A stretch of 64,000 nt of DNA from Cephalotus follicularis (lineage: Eukaryota; Streptophyta; Magnoliopsida; Oxalidales; Cephalotaceae), in contig BDDD01002933.1 of the NCBI GenBank assembly GCA_001972305.1, forward strand, positions 65,188 to 129,187. The letters run 5' to 3'. The position numbers were made by a program, and so were the translations under genes. This document shows, one piece after another, positions 37,687 through 49,379 of the stretch (the first letter of the stretch is position 1; the number at the start of each line of letters is the position of its first letter). The notes beneath the pieces were generated by a model that saw only the letters and a program-made list of their open reading frames with translations, had not been told where the DNA came from and searched no databases.

Positions 37687-37858
37687 GACCCATATTCCCT
37701 TTTGTACAGTTCATGTATACATCGTACCGTATTGTACTGTATTGGACCATATTGTATAGTATTGAATTGAGGTATTCTTATACCTATTGAGATTGTATTT
37801 GTTTTATGCATGTATAGTCGGGATTTTGAGCTGAGTTTCGGAGAGTTGACCAAATCGA

Positions 37859-37867
37859 CTATATAAG
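37859..37867 (+). promoter_or_regulatory. Likely TATA box of J 5' LTR
   Basis: CTATATAAG, followed about 15-40 bp later by a CT-rich stretch with TCTCTC, a usual plant start context. The same motif is at 51846-51854 in the 3' LTR. Confidence 0.55.
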
Positions 37868-38309
37868 TCAATTCTCACTGTCTCTCATTTTTCACACCGA
37901 TTACAACTGGTGGCTTACCGATTGAACAAGAAAGTGGCGGATTATTGGGCGATTTCTGCCGATCGATTGATTGGAAGCTCAACTTTTGAAGCTTCAGTGA
38001 TAGGTAGGACTTCTTTACTGAATTGCCTACTGCTTTATTGATTAATTGATTGAATTACATGATTGAATGACTGATTGAATGATTGAATTGAATGTATTGA
38101 GTGAAATTGGGGTTTTTAGGGTTTATAGCAAACCCTTGACCTAAGTTTTAATAAAAAGATTGAAATATTAAATTAAAGGTTGTAACTAGTTTTACTAACC
38201 TTAAAGTCTAATTTTTAACCCTTGGTTTCTTAAAGAATGGATTTGATTGGATTTTGGCTTGAAAATTACTGGTTTTCTACAGAAAAATCGGCCATTCCCA
38301 GCAATGACA

Positions 38310-38640
38310 TTGATCCCCTTGCCCATGGACATCGATGTCTTTCGCTTTGGGATGGAGCCTCCTTGTTTTTGCAGCAAAGACATCGACGTCTTTGAAAGGC
38401 ATCGACGTCTTTTGCTTGAGATGCCTTTCCCCGACGCGAGACATCGATGAGCATTCCCAAGCCATTTTCATTGATATGCGTCGACGTCTTTGTCGAAGGA
38501 CATCGACTTCTTCAGCCAAATTATGAAAGACATCGATGTCTTTGAAAGACATCGATGTCTTTCTACCATTTTTAAAGGGATGCCCTGATACGCATCGATG
38601 TCTTTGGCCAAGGACATTGACGCCTTTCGGGCTGAGTGGA
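38310..38640. repeat. ATCGATG-type cluster in J 5' LTR
   Basis: About twelve copies. Two perfect 18-nt palindromes AAAGACATCGATGTCTTT stand almost back to back near 38525-38565. Others read GACATCGACGTCTTTG or GCGTCGACGTCTTTG. The cluster lies downstream of the TATA box, so it is likely transcribed. Confidence 0.9.
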
Positions 38641-40183
38641 GTTTTTTAATTGTTAAAGCTGGTTTTTCAACCCTTTTCACATTGCCGCTTGACCGGATCC
38701 CCACTTGAGGTATTCAAGCATTTAAAACACAATTTTCAATGGTTTTTAAAGATCGAATTGATAGATTGATAGACTGACAGCTTGAGCCATAGGTGACGAC
38801 CCAGTGACTTTCATTGACCAAATAGATGTTCATTCCTATTCCGTCGATTCGATTGTCACCGCCTAGCGGCTATTGATTGATTGATTGATTGTTTGAGTCG
38901 TAAGTGTCGTTGTGAGTCTAAGTCGGTAAAATGGAAGCACGTTCCCATCCCTCCATTAGGCACCACCATTTATTTACTTTGCTTCGACGTTGTATTGATA
39001 CATTGATCGATTGCTTGAGTCATGAGTGTTGTTGTGAGTCTAAGTCGGTATGATGGACGCACGTTCCCATTTCTCCATCAGACACCACCACCTATTGACT
39101 TTACTTAACATTGTATTGACTCGATTGATTGATTGTATTGTATGGATCCTATAGAGTGACCTTGTGGTTTACGTCGGTATGCTAGGTTGACTTTGTCCAC
39201 CTATTCTGTCGATCGTTCCTTTCATTGTATTGTCTTGCTGACGAGCATGTGCTGACGAGCACGATTGATTGATGATTGACGCTCGCTGAGGGCCGTAGCT
39301 CCCTAACGGCATCAGTAGCTCCCTTAGCTATAGCTCATCGAGATTGTATTGACCCAGCCATAAGCTGGAAGATCTATGCGTTCCAGACCTGATCAGTTTG
39401 AGAACCGTAGATAGATCTCCGACCCTTTTTGAAGGACTACCTTCCGTGGGATTGATCATTGCTAACTGATTGATGTTGTATTGACACCGGTCGCATGCTC
39501 TATAGGATATTGATTGATTGATTGGGTGTTTCATACATCACCATTGAGTGTCTGCCATTGATTGATTGATTATTATAGATCCTATCCATATGCTCTGTGA
39601 TGGGCCACTGTCATACGGGTAGTCTGATCGCCAATTATACATATGCATTTGCCATGTCATGCATTTATATTGTACACCGCACATCGATATTGTATAGATT
39701 GTCATCAATATTGCACATTGTACATGCATACATGCTGCATGAGGTTTCTGCTTAGCCAGTGTGGCTAACCCCATCCTTCGGGGTGGGGCTGTGTTGTACG
39801 TTGTGTGCGGCATAGGTAGGGCAGCAGGTAGTAGCGGACAGAAGGACTGAAGACTCATTTGATCTCATGGCTGCTTGGGTACCACGGAACTTGTTATGAG
39901 ATTGTAGTGAAAGGTTTGGAATGTATTGTATTGTAATACTGTAGTGAAGGATTGATAAGTGTATTGTAAAAGATTGGTACTGTGAAAGACTAGTATTGTA
40001 AAAGATTTGTATTGTATTGCATCGTATGGATGGATTATTGATATTGTAACTTCCGCAAATGAGATACATTGCAAAGTTTTAAGTTTTTTTGCATTTTTAT
40101 ATTGTTAGTCCTGACCATTGTATTGTGTATTGGATTGAGAGTAATGCCACGTGTCCGCTTTACGGGCGCGGGGTGTTACAGAA

Positions 40184-40194
40184 TGGTATCAGAG
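40184..40194 (+). promoter_or_regulatory. Primer-binding site of element J
   Basis: TGGTATCAGAG three bases after the LTR end. Initiator-Met type. Confidence 0.9.
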
Positions 40195-40327
40195 ACATTG
40201 GTCGGCCTGCTAGCTATGTATATTAATGCGTTGATTGAGATTGGCTGAAGGGATTTGAATGATATATGTTTTTACTTATTCATGTTATTGTTATTGGAAA
40301 AGATATTGATATTGGAATTGAAAGTGA

Positions 40328-41270
40328 TTGAATCTGATCATCCCGTTGTTGACCCGCTTCTTAAAGTTGCAGCCTCCAGCATTTGTAGGACTCCCTGATC
40401 CTACCCTTGCTGAGTCTTGGCTAACCCATTTAGAGAAGACCTTTGAGGTCATGGGATGTGATGATGAACAGAGATTGGTTTTGGCAGTGTATATGCTCCA
40501 AGGAGAAGCTGAGCACTGGTAGGTAATGGTTAACACATATTGGACAAGGAATGGTACAGTCCGCTCTTGGGATGCCTTCAAAAGAGAATTCTATGCAAGG
40601 TACTACCCTCAGGTAGAGATAGACAGAAGAGATATTGAATTTGCTAACTTGGTACAAAGAAGCATGACAGTTGCTGAGTATGAGGCGAGATTCACGCAGT
40701 TAGCCTGATCTACCCCATACTTGGTGGAAGGCCAGGAGAGTAGAGCAAAGAAGTTCCTTCGGGGACTGAGATTGGATTTGAGGAGGCAACTGACTCCCTT
40801 CGGGTTGACCTCCATATCGGATATTTCCTCCCGAGCTATGCAGCTTGAGGATATTGCAGTTGAGGCTAAACTGATGAGAAATATAGCCCGCACTAGGCCT
40901 ACTCTTTCTTCTTGGCAGAGTGGTAGTGACAGTGGCAGTGCTAAATCGCCGAAGACTGACAGTATCCCCTCACCTGGTTCTTATGGTAGCAATCAGGATA
41001 TCAAGAATCTGTCTCGTTCTTAGAGGAGAGGCAGATCGAGGAACGCACGTCGAGGGGACCGATCTTCAGCACCTGGTCAGGGTACACCCTCCAGACTCTC
41101 TGAGAGTGGTAATCAGAGTTCTACGGTTCCTTGTGTGCATTGTCAGAAGACCAACCATACTTCTAAGAACTGTAGATTGTTCTTGGGCCATTGCTTGGTT
41201 TGTGGTGGTCCCGACCACATTGCTAGAGATTGTCCTCGGAGTTCTCATCCTAGAGGATTTGATTAGACAC
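40328..41270 (+). pseudogene. Element J gag with two zinc knuckles
   Basis: Gag core: PPAFVGLPDPTLAESWLTHL, EKTFEVMGCDDEQRLVLAVY, MLQGEAEHW, AFKREFYARYYPQ, RSMTVAEYEARFTQLA and FLRGLRLDLRRQL. C-terminal knuckles CVHCQKTNHTSKNC and CLVCGGPDHIARDC (about 41135-41235), both CX2CX4HX4C. The core is of the Tekay/Del type but clearly different from D. Broken. Confidence 0.88.
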
Positions 41271-41339
41271 ATCGGGCACCGCCTCCACAGGGGCCGACAG
41301 CCAGTGTACCGTCTTCTTCCCGTGGGACTTCGCAGTCCA

Positions 41340-41492
41340 GGGGGAAGCAGCCTATGAGTTATGCTTCGACAGTTCAGGCTAGAGTGTTTGCTATGGAACC
41401 GAGTGTTGCAGCAGGGTCTGATGTAGTGATTGGAGGTATCATCCGACTCTTTCAGCTTCCAGCATGGGTTCTTATTGATCCGGGTTCATCCC
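41340..41492 (+). pseudogene. Element J protease, part before L
   Basis: ASTVQARVFAMEPSVAAGS leads into the protease, and WVLIDPGSS is the altered active-site region (D-P-G rather than D-T-G, as in many Del-type proteases). L is inserted directly after it. The protease continues at 48939. Confidence 0.8.
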
Positions 41493-42629
41493 TGAATAAA
41501 CTACAAAAGGGGGGTGAATTGTAGTTTTTAAAAAATCTAAACTTTTTCGCAATGAATTAAAACAATAAGCAATCACAATATGAACAAAATGTAAAGAGAT
41601 AGAGTTAAGAGATGTGCAAACACTAGTTTAGAGTGGTTCGGCCAAACTCTTGCCTACGTCCACTTTTCCCAAGGATCTCCTTGAGTTTCCACTAGTTCTC
41701 CGAATACAATTACGGGTGCTATTCGGTTACACCTTGGTGATTGACCTCAATCACTTACAACTCACTTTGGGTTCACTCCCCAAATGTTCTAGGGTTCACT
41801 CCCCTATTACAATCAAAGTATAAAGAGTTTGTGTTTGTAACTAGACCTCTCACAAGGTTGGATTTTACAATATAGGATTACTCAAAACAGTGAGAACAAG
41901 AATTGGCTTAAAATGCAAAAATAAGACTTTTGATTGAGCTCTTTGATTTGAATGCCTTGAGTGAGATTTCTTTGAATGATGTTTGCTTGTATGATTTGCT
42001 TGTGTTGTTCTCACTTCTTCACTTCAAAACATTCGTCCATTTATAGCTTCTTGCCTCATAGATCCGTTGGGATTGGTTTAGGATTAATTCCTTACTGGAA
42101 TGTCCACTGAAATCTGTCAGAAACTGCTGCAGTCGACTAAAGCGTCGACAGAATCCTCCAAAGCGTCGACGGTCATGTGACCGTTGGGGCTCCCAAATTT
42201 GAATTCTCGGCTTGAAGCGCAGGCGTTCACTTGATGGTGTCGACTGCCAGATAAAGCGCTGACGCTTAGTCTGTGGGCGTCGACGCTTAGGCACATTTTA
42301 ATTGCCATTTTATCTCTGCCTGAGACGGCAGGCGCTTTGCACTAAGCGCATCCGCTTTGAGGCTCAAAGCGCAGACGCTTGAAATTTGAGCGTCAACGCT
42401 TGGAGTGTTATTTCCAATTCTCCAAGTGCTTCACCGGTAGACGCTTTGTTCTTGTCTCGACAGTCAGTCAAAGCGCAGACGCTTTAATGCTAGGCGTCGA
42501 CGCTCTGGGCAGTTTTCTGCATAATTCTTGCTGGTTTGTTTATCTTTTGTCTTTCTTGCACATCAAGAAACTTTGTCAAATACAAATATGTTATCATCAA
42601 AACTTAGGATTGAGACATAAATGTCAACA
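41493..42629 (-). repeat. 3' LTR of element L
   Basis: 1137 bp from TGAATAAACTAC to GTCAACA. The right end is set by the PPT and the left end by the duplication. A TATA-like TTTATAG (minus CTATAAA) lies at about 42040, with the GTCGAC cluster 80-480 bp upstream of it in transcription sense. Confidence 0.9.
42128..42515. repeat. GTCGACGC cluster in L 3' LTR
   Basis: About fourteen motif copies, for example AAAGCGTCGACAG, AAAGCGTCGACGG, GGGCGTCGACGCTTAG, GAGCGTCAACGCTTGG and TAGGCGTCGACGCTC, plus half copies GCAGACGCTTTG. The matching cluster in the 5' LTR is at 48432-48818. Confidence 0.88.
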
Positions 42630-43333
42630 ATCTCCCCCTTTTTGATGATGACAAAATTTGTTACATTTAAAGCATAAAGATGGTTAAGTTATAAACAAAT
42701 AAAGAACATATGAAGTAAAATTTGAGACCTTAGATAAAAGTTCAAAAACAATAGCTCCCCCTGAGTTTATTTCCTCCCCTTAGACATATAAGGGACAGAT
42801 TACCTTGTCATTTGAACCCATGATTCTTATCTCTCAAATTTTCTTTCAATTTTTTATCTTTTCTCCCCTAAACCTTTTTCTTCAAAACTTAAACTTAAAC
42901 TAATGCAAATATCTCCCCCTTTTTGTTATCATCATAAAAAGGGATTAATGGTACAAAAATGGTACCAAAGTGAATAACACATTTTACTTTGAGCTTGAAC
43001 ACAATAAACATTCATAATATCTTAAAAGTTGCATGGACCATTAATTTGTGCTAGGAGTACCAACACATATATGCATTTCATAGTCTGCATAAGATCAAAC
43101 CAAGTTCAACACCATATCAATAGCACAATATAGACACCCATTTCATATATGAAACTGCAATAACCAAGCAAACCATCAACACACGTTTCATTAACAGTAA
43201 CAAAGTCATTTTCATTTCACAAGCTGAATGATACATAAGCTGAAAGCAAATATCCAAGCTATCATTACAACGCTCATAATTCATAAAGAGTAACAACAAA
43301 AAATGCAAAAGAAGAAACATGAGATGCAAATGC
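42630..43333 (-). promoter_or_regulatory. L 3' non-coding region with repeated polypurine tracts
   Basis: The functional PPT abuts the LTR: plus-strand ATCTCCCCCTTTTTGATG at 42630. Further pyrimidine blocks CTCCCCCT (42753), TTTCCTCCCC (42770) and ATCTCCCCCTTTTTG (42909) repeat it. Multiple PPT-like copies in this place are a known Sirevirus trait. No gene seen. Confidence 0.8.
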
Positions 43334-44632
43334 TCAGTCCTCCATGCGAGTGCCCGCATCATCTCCTCCGAGATCACCCTCCATATCATCAGTGGCTGCA
43401 TCGTCTGGGGGATCATCGTCGTGGCTGGAGGATGAAGATATGAGGCCATCATACACAATAAAGCCTGCGTCAGCAAATCTCTTGAGAAATCTCTTTTGTC
43501 GCCTCCTCATGCACTCAATGTTCTTCTGCATGCCTGTGATTACGTCGAACATCTCATCCATCCTATTTCTTGGAGGATGGTCAACTGGAATCGGTTGAGG
43601 CGGTGGTTCGATCTGTAGAGGTACATTCTCAGCTTCTTCACCAGCCTCGGCTTCACCCTCCTCTTTCTCTATTCTGTTTGAGTCCTCGTCCCTTGGAATC
43701 CAAGCACCTGTCCTTTTGTGCTTTTTGAACCCCATTCTTCCGAGGGTTCCTTTTCCCAGCTTGTCAGAACTTTGAAGGTCATTGTGCACTTCTCCAGTGA
43801 AGTCGACACCACAACACTCGAGAATCCTAGTTATGATATTGCTATATCCTAACCTAGCATTCTCCCGGTCATGTATCGAATGCATATATGTGACAATAAG
43901 AAAGGGAACATTGATTGGTCGGCTAGTGACAAAATGGTACATAGTAAAGGCTTCCATGTGGGTTACCTCATCGAACCCACCGGCCTTAGGAAGAATATGC
44001 GTGCATATCGCACGGTGCAGAAATCTATAGTGCAAAGGTAAGTTCCTAGTGTACATTCGCTGAATCGGATCAGCGTTCTCACCAAATAAAGTTCGCACAC
44101 AATCAAGTCTATCGAAATCATCGCCAGTGACCCAAGTTCGTTGATTCCAGCCCTTAACACCTAGGTTCGGAATTTTCAAGATGGTATGAAGTTTGCCTAA
44201 ATCAAGATCAATGGACTTTCCTTTGACAGTGGTGCTTATGCCAACCGAAGTGTACGAAGAGCGAGTACTAATTCGTGCATAGAACTCTTTCATGAGCTAT
44301 GGATAACTAGCTTTGTTTAAAGAAAACAGGGGTTCAAGTCCTTGAAACCTAATCCATTGTACTATGGGAAATCCTTCCCTAGAACAAAAATCAAAGTCAA
44401 GAACTTTACCAACTAGTATTTTCCTGTTAAAGTAGGCTTCTGGGTACCTAGGTTTAGGAGCACTTACTTCAGGAGTGGTGGAAGAGGTGGTGGCAGCAGC
44501 TTTCTCTTTCCCCTTCTTCCCAACAGATTTCATTTTGCCTTTGGAGCCTTGCCCTTGCTCAAGACCTTTTGATTTCACCATGATTGAAGTTGTAGTGATG
44601 TTAATCTTCGATCTTCGACTTTGAATCGCCAA
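43334..44632 (-). pseudogene. L accessory region after pol (env-like position)
   Basis: About 430 residues overall, not a single open frame. The N-terminal part is basic (RRSKINITTTS, KGKEKAAATT). The middle is FNRKILVGKVLDFDFC, GLEPLFSLN, KEFYARISTRSSYTSVG and TVKGKSIDLDLGKLHTILKI. This pattern is shared with the plant protein group annotated as putative plant transposon protein. The C-terminal part has an acidic run (EEGEAEAGEEAE), a basic segment MRRRQKRFLKRFADAG and an acidic tail. I see no signal peptide and no convincing membrane segment, so an envelope role is doubtful. Sireviruses often carry an extra ORF here. Confidence 0.7.
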
Positions 44633-44697
44633 GAAAAACGCCAGAGAATCGCCAGAGAGAAGAAATGTTTAAGTTAGGGTTCGTAACACAGTGAGGC

Positions 44698-44850
44698 GGA
44701 CGGCGCTTAGAAGCTTAAAACGCAACTAAAGCGTCGACCGAGTGGGTTTAAGCGTCGGCGCTTAGACCAATTTCCCCAATTTCGAACCCTAATTTTGCTT
44801 TAAAGCGCTGACGCTTTAAAAGCAAACATCGGCGCTTTGATCTGTTTTTC
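44698..44850. repeat. GTCGAC-type cluster between pol and accessory region of L
   Basis: AAAGCGTCGACCGAG, AAGCGTCGGCGCTTAG, AAAGCGCTGACGCTTTAAA and CATCGGCGCTTTG lie just upstream of the accessory frame. This is the only cluster in the window that lies inside coding-flanking internal DNA rather than in an LTR or 5' leader. Confidence 0.75.
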
Positions 44851-44959
44851 TGCAGATATTACGAAATCGCGCGAGAATGTATGCAAATGATGCAATCATG
44901 TATAACTAAGCAATTTGAACACACATGCATAGTCACATCAATCATACAAACATGTTAAA

Positions 44960-47827
44960 TCACTCAATTTCACACAATCCTAATGCTAGTCTAAATTTCG
45001 AGAATGTTTGTTCATCTAGGGGTTTTATGAATATGTCCGCGACTTGTTCTTCGGTCGGGACGAAGATTAATTCTATGTCACCCTTTTTAATGTGGTCCTT
45101 AATGAAGTGATATCTAATGTTGATGTGCTTAGTTCTAGAGTGGTGAACGGGATTTTTCCCTAAGCAAATTGCACTAGTGTTATCACACCTAATAGGCACT
45201 TTTTCAAAGGTAAAACCATAATCAAGAAGTTGTTGTTTCATCCACATTACTTGTGCGCAACAACTTCCTGCAGCAATATATTCAGCTTCGGTAGTTGAAA
45301 GAGCTACCGAATTTTGTTTCTTGCTAAACCAAGAAATGAGCATATTGCCTAAGAATTGACAAGTACCACTTGTGCTTTTCCCATCCACCTTATATCCTCC
45401 GAAATCGGCATCGGAGTAAGTGTGAAGGTCAAAAGTTGATTTCCTAGGATACCATAATCCTAAGGTCGGTGTATATGCTAAGTACTTGAAAATGCGTTTT
45501 ACCGCATGCAAATGTGATTCTTTTGGGCATGCTTGAAATCTAGCACACAAACAAACACTAAACAAAATATCCGGCCTACTTGTCGTTAAATATAGCAAAG
45601 ATCCTATCATGCTCCTATATAGCTTTTGGTCGATTGACTTACCTTGCTCATCTTTGTCAAGCTTTGTCGTTGTGCTCATGGGTGTCTTGCTCTTCTTGGC
45701 ACTCTCCATCCCAAATCTCTTAAGTAAATCTTTGACGTACTTTGATTGATTGATGAAGATGCCTTCCTCCAATTGTTTGACTTGAAGTCCAAGGAAGTAA
45801 TTGAGCTCGCCCATCATGCTCATCTCAAATTCCACCTGCATAATCTTAGCAAAATTCTTGCACAATTTTTGGTTAGTAGAACCGAAAATTATATCATCTA
45901 CATACACTTGAACAATTAATATTTCATTTTTGACAGATTTTGTAAAAAGAGTGATGTCAATAGTGCCCCTTTTAAATCCGTTTTCAAGTAAATAACCACT
46001 AAGCTTTTCATACCGAGCTCTTAGAGCTTGTTTTAAACCATACAAAGCCTTTGAAAGCTTAAAAATATGATTGGGATAATGAGGGTTTTCAAACCCGTGA
46101 GGTTGTTCCACATACACTTCCTCCTTAATTAGCCCATTTAAAAACCCACTTTTGACATCCATTTGAAATAGAGTGAAATCTTTAAAAGATGCATATGCAA
46201 GCAACATGCGAATTGATTCTAATCTTGCTACGGGTGCATAAGACTCATCAAAGTCAATTCCCTCTTCTTGGGAATAACCTTTAGCAACAAGTCTAGCCTT
46301 GTTCCTAATTACAACACCTTGGTCATCTACCTTATTCCTATATACCCATTTTGTACCTATTATATTTTGATTACTAGGTCCAGGTACTAGGTTCCAAACT
46401 TTACTCCTTTCAAATTGGTTCAATTCCTCTTGCATGGCATTGATCCAATTTTCATCTTTTTCGGCCTCATTTATATTTTTAGGCTCGATTTGTGATAAAA
46501 ATGCAATGTAATTATGGTTGATGCTACTCCTAGTAGAAACACCTAATCTAGGGTTACCTATAATAGCTTCATGTGTATGTCCTCTTACCACCTTCAATGT
46601 TTGATCATGAAGCGCCTCTTGATAGTCTTCTTGAGGTGCATTTCCTTCGGTAGATTCCTCCATTTTAGCTTCATCTATATTCATCTTGCTAACACCATTT
46701 TCAATGAAATCTACACAATCATCATTAACTTCTCTTGGAAGTTTTGGGTTAGATTCATCAAAAATAACATGCATTGATTCTTCAACTAATAGAGTTCTTT
46801 TGTTAAAACATCTATAAGCTCTACTAGTGGAAGAATAACCAAGAAATATTCCTTCGTCGACTTTTGAGTCGAATTTTCCAAGATGCTCTTTTCCATTATT
46901 GTGGATAAAGCATTTGCAACTGACGGTTTGAAAATAGCTAATGTTAGGCTTTCTCCCCCTCCATAACTCATATGGAGTCTTTTTGAGAATAGGCCTTATT
47001 GATATACGATTAAGAATATAACATGAAGTACTTATTGCTTCAGCCCAAAAATATTTTGGCAAACTATTTTCATTTAAAAGTGTTCTACACATTTCTTGTA
47101 GAGTTCTATTTTTCCTTTCAACAACCCCATTTTGTTGAGGTGTTCTAGGAGTGGAGAACTCATGAATAAATCTATTTTCATTACAAAAGTTTTCAAATAA
47201 ATGGTTTTCAAATTCTTTTCTATGATCACTTCTAATTTTAGAGATAGAAGTGTCTTTTTCATTTTGAACAATTTTAAAAAAATTTGAAAATTCTTTAAAA
47301 GATTCACTTTTGTGGGCTAAAAAAATAGTCCATGTATATCTAGAGTAATCGTCTACCATGGCATAAGATTTACCTCCTAGGCTTCTAACATCTATTGGTC
47401 CAAACAAATCTAGATGTAAGAGTTGTAAAGGCCTAGTTGTAGATATTATGTTCTTGCTTTGAAATGATGCTCTAGTTTGTTTACCATATTGGCATGCATC
47501 ACAAATTCTATCCTTTTCAAAGCTAATCTTAGGTAGTCCTTTAACTAGTTCATGTTTCAAAAGTTTTGAAATGGTTGACATTCCTACATGACCTAGTCTT
47601 CTATGCCATAGCCAACTATCATCGTTCATGGAAACTAAACATTTAATGTTAACTAAGTCATCTATATCTACTATGTAAACATTTCCATGCCTATGTCCAA
47701 TAAACTTAACTTGACCACTATTTATATCTATGACTTTGCATAGGTCCTTTTCAAAAGTGACCTTACAATCCTTGTCACATAATTGACTTTTGCTCAAGAG
47801 ATTGTGCTTAAGTCCATCTACAAACAA
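44960..47827 (-). CDS. L pol: integrase, RT, RNase H (955 codons, N-terminal part absent)
   Basis: Copia pol frame still open. In order: the end of protease with [17 protein letters not shown] (residues 1-20); GAG-pre-integrase [11 protein letters not shown] with CDACQYGK (about 75-120); integrase catalytic core with [25 protein letters not shown] and [13 protein letters not shown] (about 140-250). Then RT from [15 protein letters not shown] through [35 protein letters not shown] and YVDDIIFGS (about 480-710). RNase H follows with YSDADFGG and [10 protein letters not shown], and the tail [14 protein letters not shown]. All hallmarks match Sireviruses (SIRE1/Maximus). The gag and most protease parts are missing from the element. 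Confidence 0.93.
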   Translation of the reverse strand: MFVDGLKHNLLSKSQLCDKDCKVTFEKDLCKVIDINSGQVKFIGHRHGNVYIVDIDDLVNIKCLVSMNDDSWLWHRRLGHVGMSTISKLLKHELVKGLPKISFEKDRICDACQYGKQTRASFQSKNIISTTRPLQLLHLDLFGPIDVRSLGGKSYAMVDDYSRYTWTIFLAHKSESFKEFSNFFKIVQNEKDTSISKIRSDHRKEFENHLFENFCNENRFIHEFSTPRTPQQNGVVERKNRTLQEMCRTLLNENSLPKYFWAEAISTSCYILNRISIRPILKKTPYELWRGRKPNISYFQTVSCKCFIHNNGKEHLGKFDSKVDEGIFLGYSSTSRAYRCFNKRTLLVEESMHVIFDESNPKLPREVNDDCVDFIENGVSKMNIDEAKMEESTEGNAPQEDYQEALHDQTLKVVRGHTHEAIIGNPRLGVSTRSSINHNYIAFLSQIEPKNINEAEKDENWINAMQEELNQFERSKVWNLVPGPSNQNIIGTKWVYRNKVDDQGVVIRNKARLVAKGYSQEEGIDFDESYAPVARLESIRMLLAYASFKDFTLFQMDVKSGFLNGLIKEEVYVEQPHGFENPHYPNHIFKLSKALYGLKQALRARYEKLSGYLLENGFKRGTIDITLFTKSVKNEILIVQVYVDDIIFGSTNQKLCKNFAKIMQVEFEMSMMGELNYFLGLQVKQLEEGIFINQSKYVKDLLKRFGMESAKKSKTPMSTTTKLDKDEQGKSIDQKLYRSMIGSLLYLTTSRPDILFSVCLCARFQACPKESHLHAVKRIFKYLAYTPTLGLWYPRKSTFDLHTYSDADFGGYKVDGKSTSGTCQFLGNMLISWFSKKQNSVALSTTEAEYIAAGSCCAQVMWMKQQLLDYGFTFEKVPIRCDNTSAICLGKNPVHHSRTKHINIRYHFIKDHIKKGDIELIFVPTEEQVADIFIKPLDEQTFSKFRLALGLCEIE

Positions 47828-47956
47828 TACATTATGAATAGAGGTTTTGAGATTACCTATGGAGCCAACACCTTTGATTTTTCCTTTTGCATTGTCTCCG
47901 AAAGTAACTTCTCCTCCTTCTTTTGGTTCATAATTGACGAAGAGACTCTTGTCACC

Positions 47957-48933
47957 CCTACGTCCACTTTTCCCAAGGATCTCCTTGAGTTTCCACTAGT
48001 TCTCCGAATACAATTACGGGTGCTATTCGGTTACACCTTGGTGATTGACCTCAATCACTTACAACTCACTTTGGGTTCACTCCCCAAATGTTCTAGGGTT
48101 CACTCCCCTATTACAATCAAAGTATAAAGAGTTTGTGTTTGTAACTAGACCTCTCACAAGGTTGGATTTTACAATATAGGATTACTCAAAACAGTGAGAA
48201 CAAGAATTGGCTTAAAATGCAAAAATAAGACTTTTGATTGAGCTCTTTGATTTGAATGCCTTGAGTGAGATTTCTTTGAATGATGTTTGCTTGTATGATT
48301 TGCTTGTGTTGTTCTCACTTCTTCACTTCAAAACATTCGTCCATTTATAGCTTCTTGCCTCATAGATCCGTTGGGATTGGTTTAGGATTAATTCCTTAAT
48401 GGAATGTCCACTGAAATCTGTCAGAAACTGCTGCAGTCGACTAAAGCGTCGACAGAATCCTCCAAAGCGTCGACGGTCATGTGACCGTTGGGGCTCCCAA
48501 ATTTGAATTCTCGGCTTGAAGCGCAGGCGTTCACTTGATGGTGTCGACCGCCAGATAAAGCGTTGACGCTTAGTCTGTGGGCGTCGACGCTTAGGCACAT
48601 TTTAATTGCCATTTTATCTTTGCCTGAGACGGCAGGCGCTTTGCACTAAGCGCATCCGCTTTGAGGCTCAAAGCGCAGACGCTTGAAATTTGAGCGTCGA
48701 CACTTGGAGTGTTATTTCCAATTCTCCAAGTGCTTCACCGGTAGACGCTTTGTTCTTGTCTCGACAATCAGTCAAAGCGCAGACGCTTTAATGCTAGGCG
48801 TCGACGGTCTGGGCAGTTTTCTGCATAATTCTTGCTGGTTTGTTTATCTTTTGTCTTTCTTGCACATCAAGAAACTTTGTCAAATACAAATATGTTATCA
48901 TCAAAACTTAGGATTGAGACATAAATGTCAACA
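47957..48933 (-). repeat. 5' LTR of element L, partial
   Basis: Aligns with 41653-42629 of the 3' LTR with only scattered differences. Ends GTCAACA at 48933, followed by the ATCCC duplication. The outer part beyond the CCTACGTCCAC stretch is not present. Confidence 0.9.
48432..48818. repeat. GTCGACGC cluster in L 5' LTR
   Basis: Counterpart of 42128-42515. A few copies differ at the CpG (GCTGACGC against GTTGACGC, GTCAACGC against GTCGACAC). Confidence 0.88.
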
Positions 48934-48938
48934 ATCCC

Positions 48939-49215
48939 ATTCATTCATTGCATTGCATTTTGTCTCCCATGTTGGTTTGAGGCTTGAGTACCTTCCTTTC
49001 TTGATGGAGGTATCCACACCTCTCGGTGAGTCAGCGACCACCGATCGAGTGTGTAGAGATTGTATTGTTGAGATTGATGATCGTTTCTTGTTAGTCGATC
49101 TTATTGTTTTATCGATAGATAGCCTAGATGTGATTCTTGGCATGGATTGGTTGTCTACTAGCTTTGCTCAGGTGGTTTGTCATCGGAAAGTAGTGGTTTT
49201 CAGTCCTCCGGGATG
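48939..49215 (+). pseudogene. Element J protease, part after L
   Basis: HFVSHVGLRLEYLPFLMEV, then VCRDCIVEIDDRFLLVDLIV and LDVILGMDWLSTSFAQVVC, the protease C-terminal block of Del-type elements. It reads on from 41492 across the L insertion as interrupted DNA. Confidence 0.82.
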
Positions 49216-49379
49216 ACCACCTTTTCGGTTTCTTGGCACCTTAGAGCCATTGTTTGTTCTGATGATTTCGGCTTTGCATGCAGAAGATTGTTACGACAAG
49301 GATGCCAGGGGTTTCTGGCACATGAGCTCGACACAGACAGATGGCGGCCGGAACTGGAAGATATTCCAGTGGTTTGTGA

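Larger units (their letters stand above)
36687..40180 (+). repeat. 5' LTR of element J, interrupted by K
   Basis: 36687-36697 and 37687-40180. Starts TGTGACGACCC, ends GGGTGTTACA, followed by the PBS. Rich in GATTGATT runs. Palindrome cluster at 38310-38640. It is about 0.9 kb longer than the 3' copy. Confidence 0.88.
41493..48933 (-). mobile_element. Element L: Ty1/copia Sirevirus
   Basis: 7441 bp with ATCCC on each side (41488-41492 and 48934-48938). Reading right to left it has a partial 5' LTR, a pol frame of 955 codons, a spacer with palindromes, an accessory reading-frame region, a 3' non-coding stretch with repeated polypurine tracts, and the 3' LTR. Gag and the usual leader are not visible, so it is incomplete and could not move by itself. 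LTR copies differ by about 1-2 percent by eye, so it is young. Confidence 0.92.

Noticed and set aside
38310-38640. Plain bZIP sites (GACGTC) as full explanation of the palindromes
   Set aside because: Some copies contain GACGTC, but the AAGCGTCGACGCTT and CAGTCGACTG forms lack it, so only the GTCGAC/ATCGAT core is common.
38020-39560. GATTGATT runs as a microsatellite of interest
   Set aside because: Short imperfect tetranucleotide runs within J's LTR, present in both copies; ordinary low complexity.
42128-42515. Regular short repeats with spacers, CRISPR-like at first sight
   Set aside because: Repeats are 10-18 nt, degenerate, self-palindromic and unevenly spaced, lie within LTRs of plant retroelements, and have no cas genes nearby.
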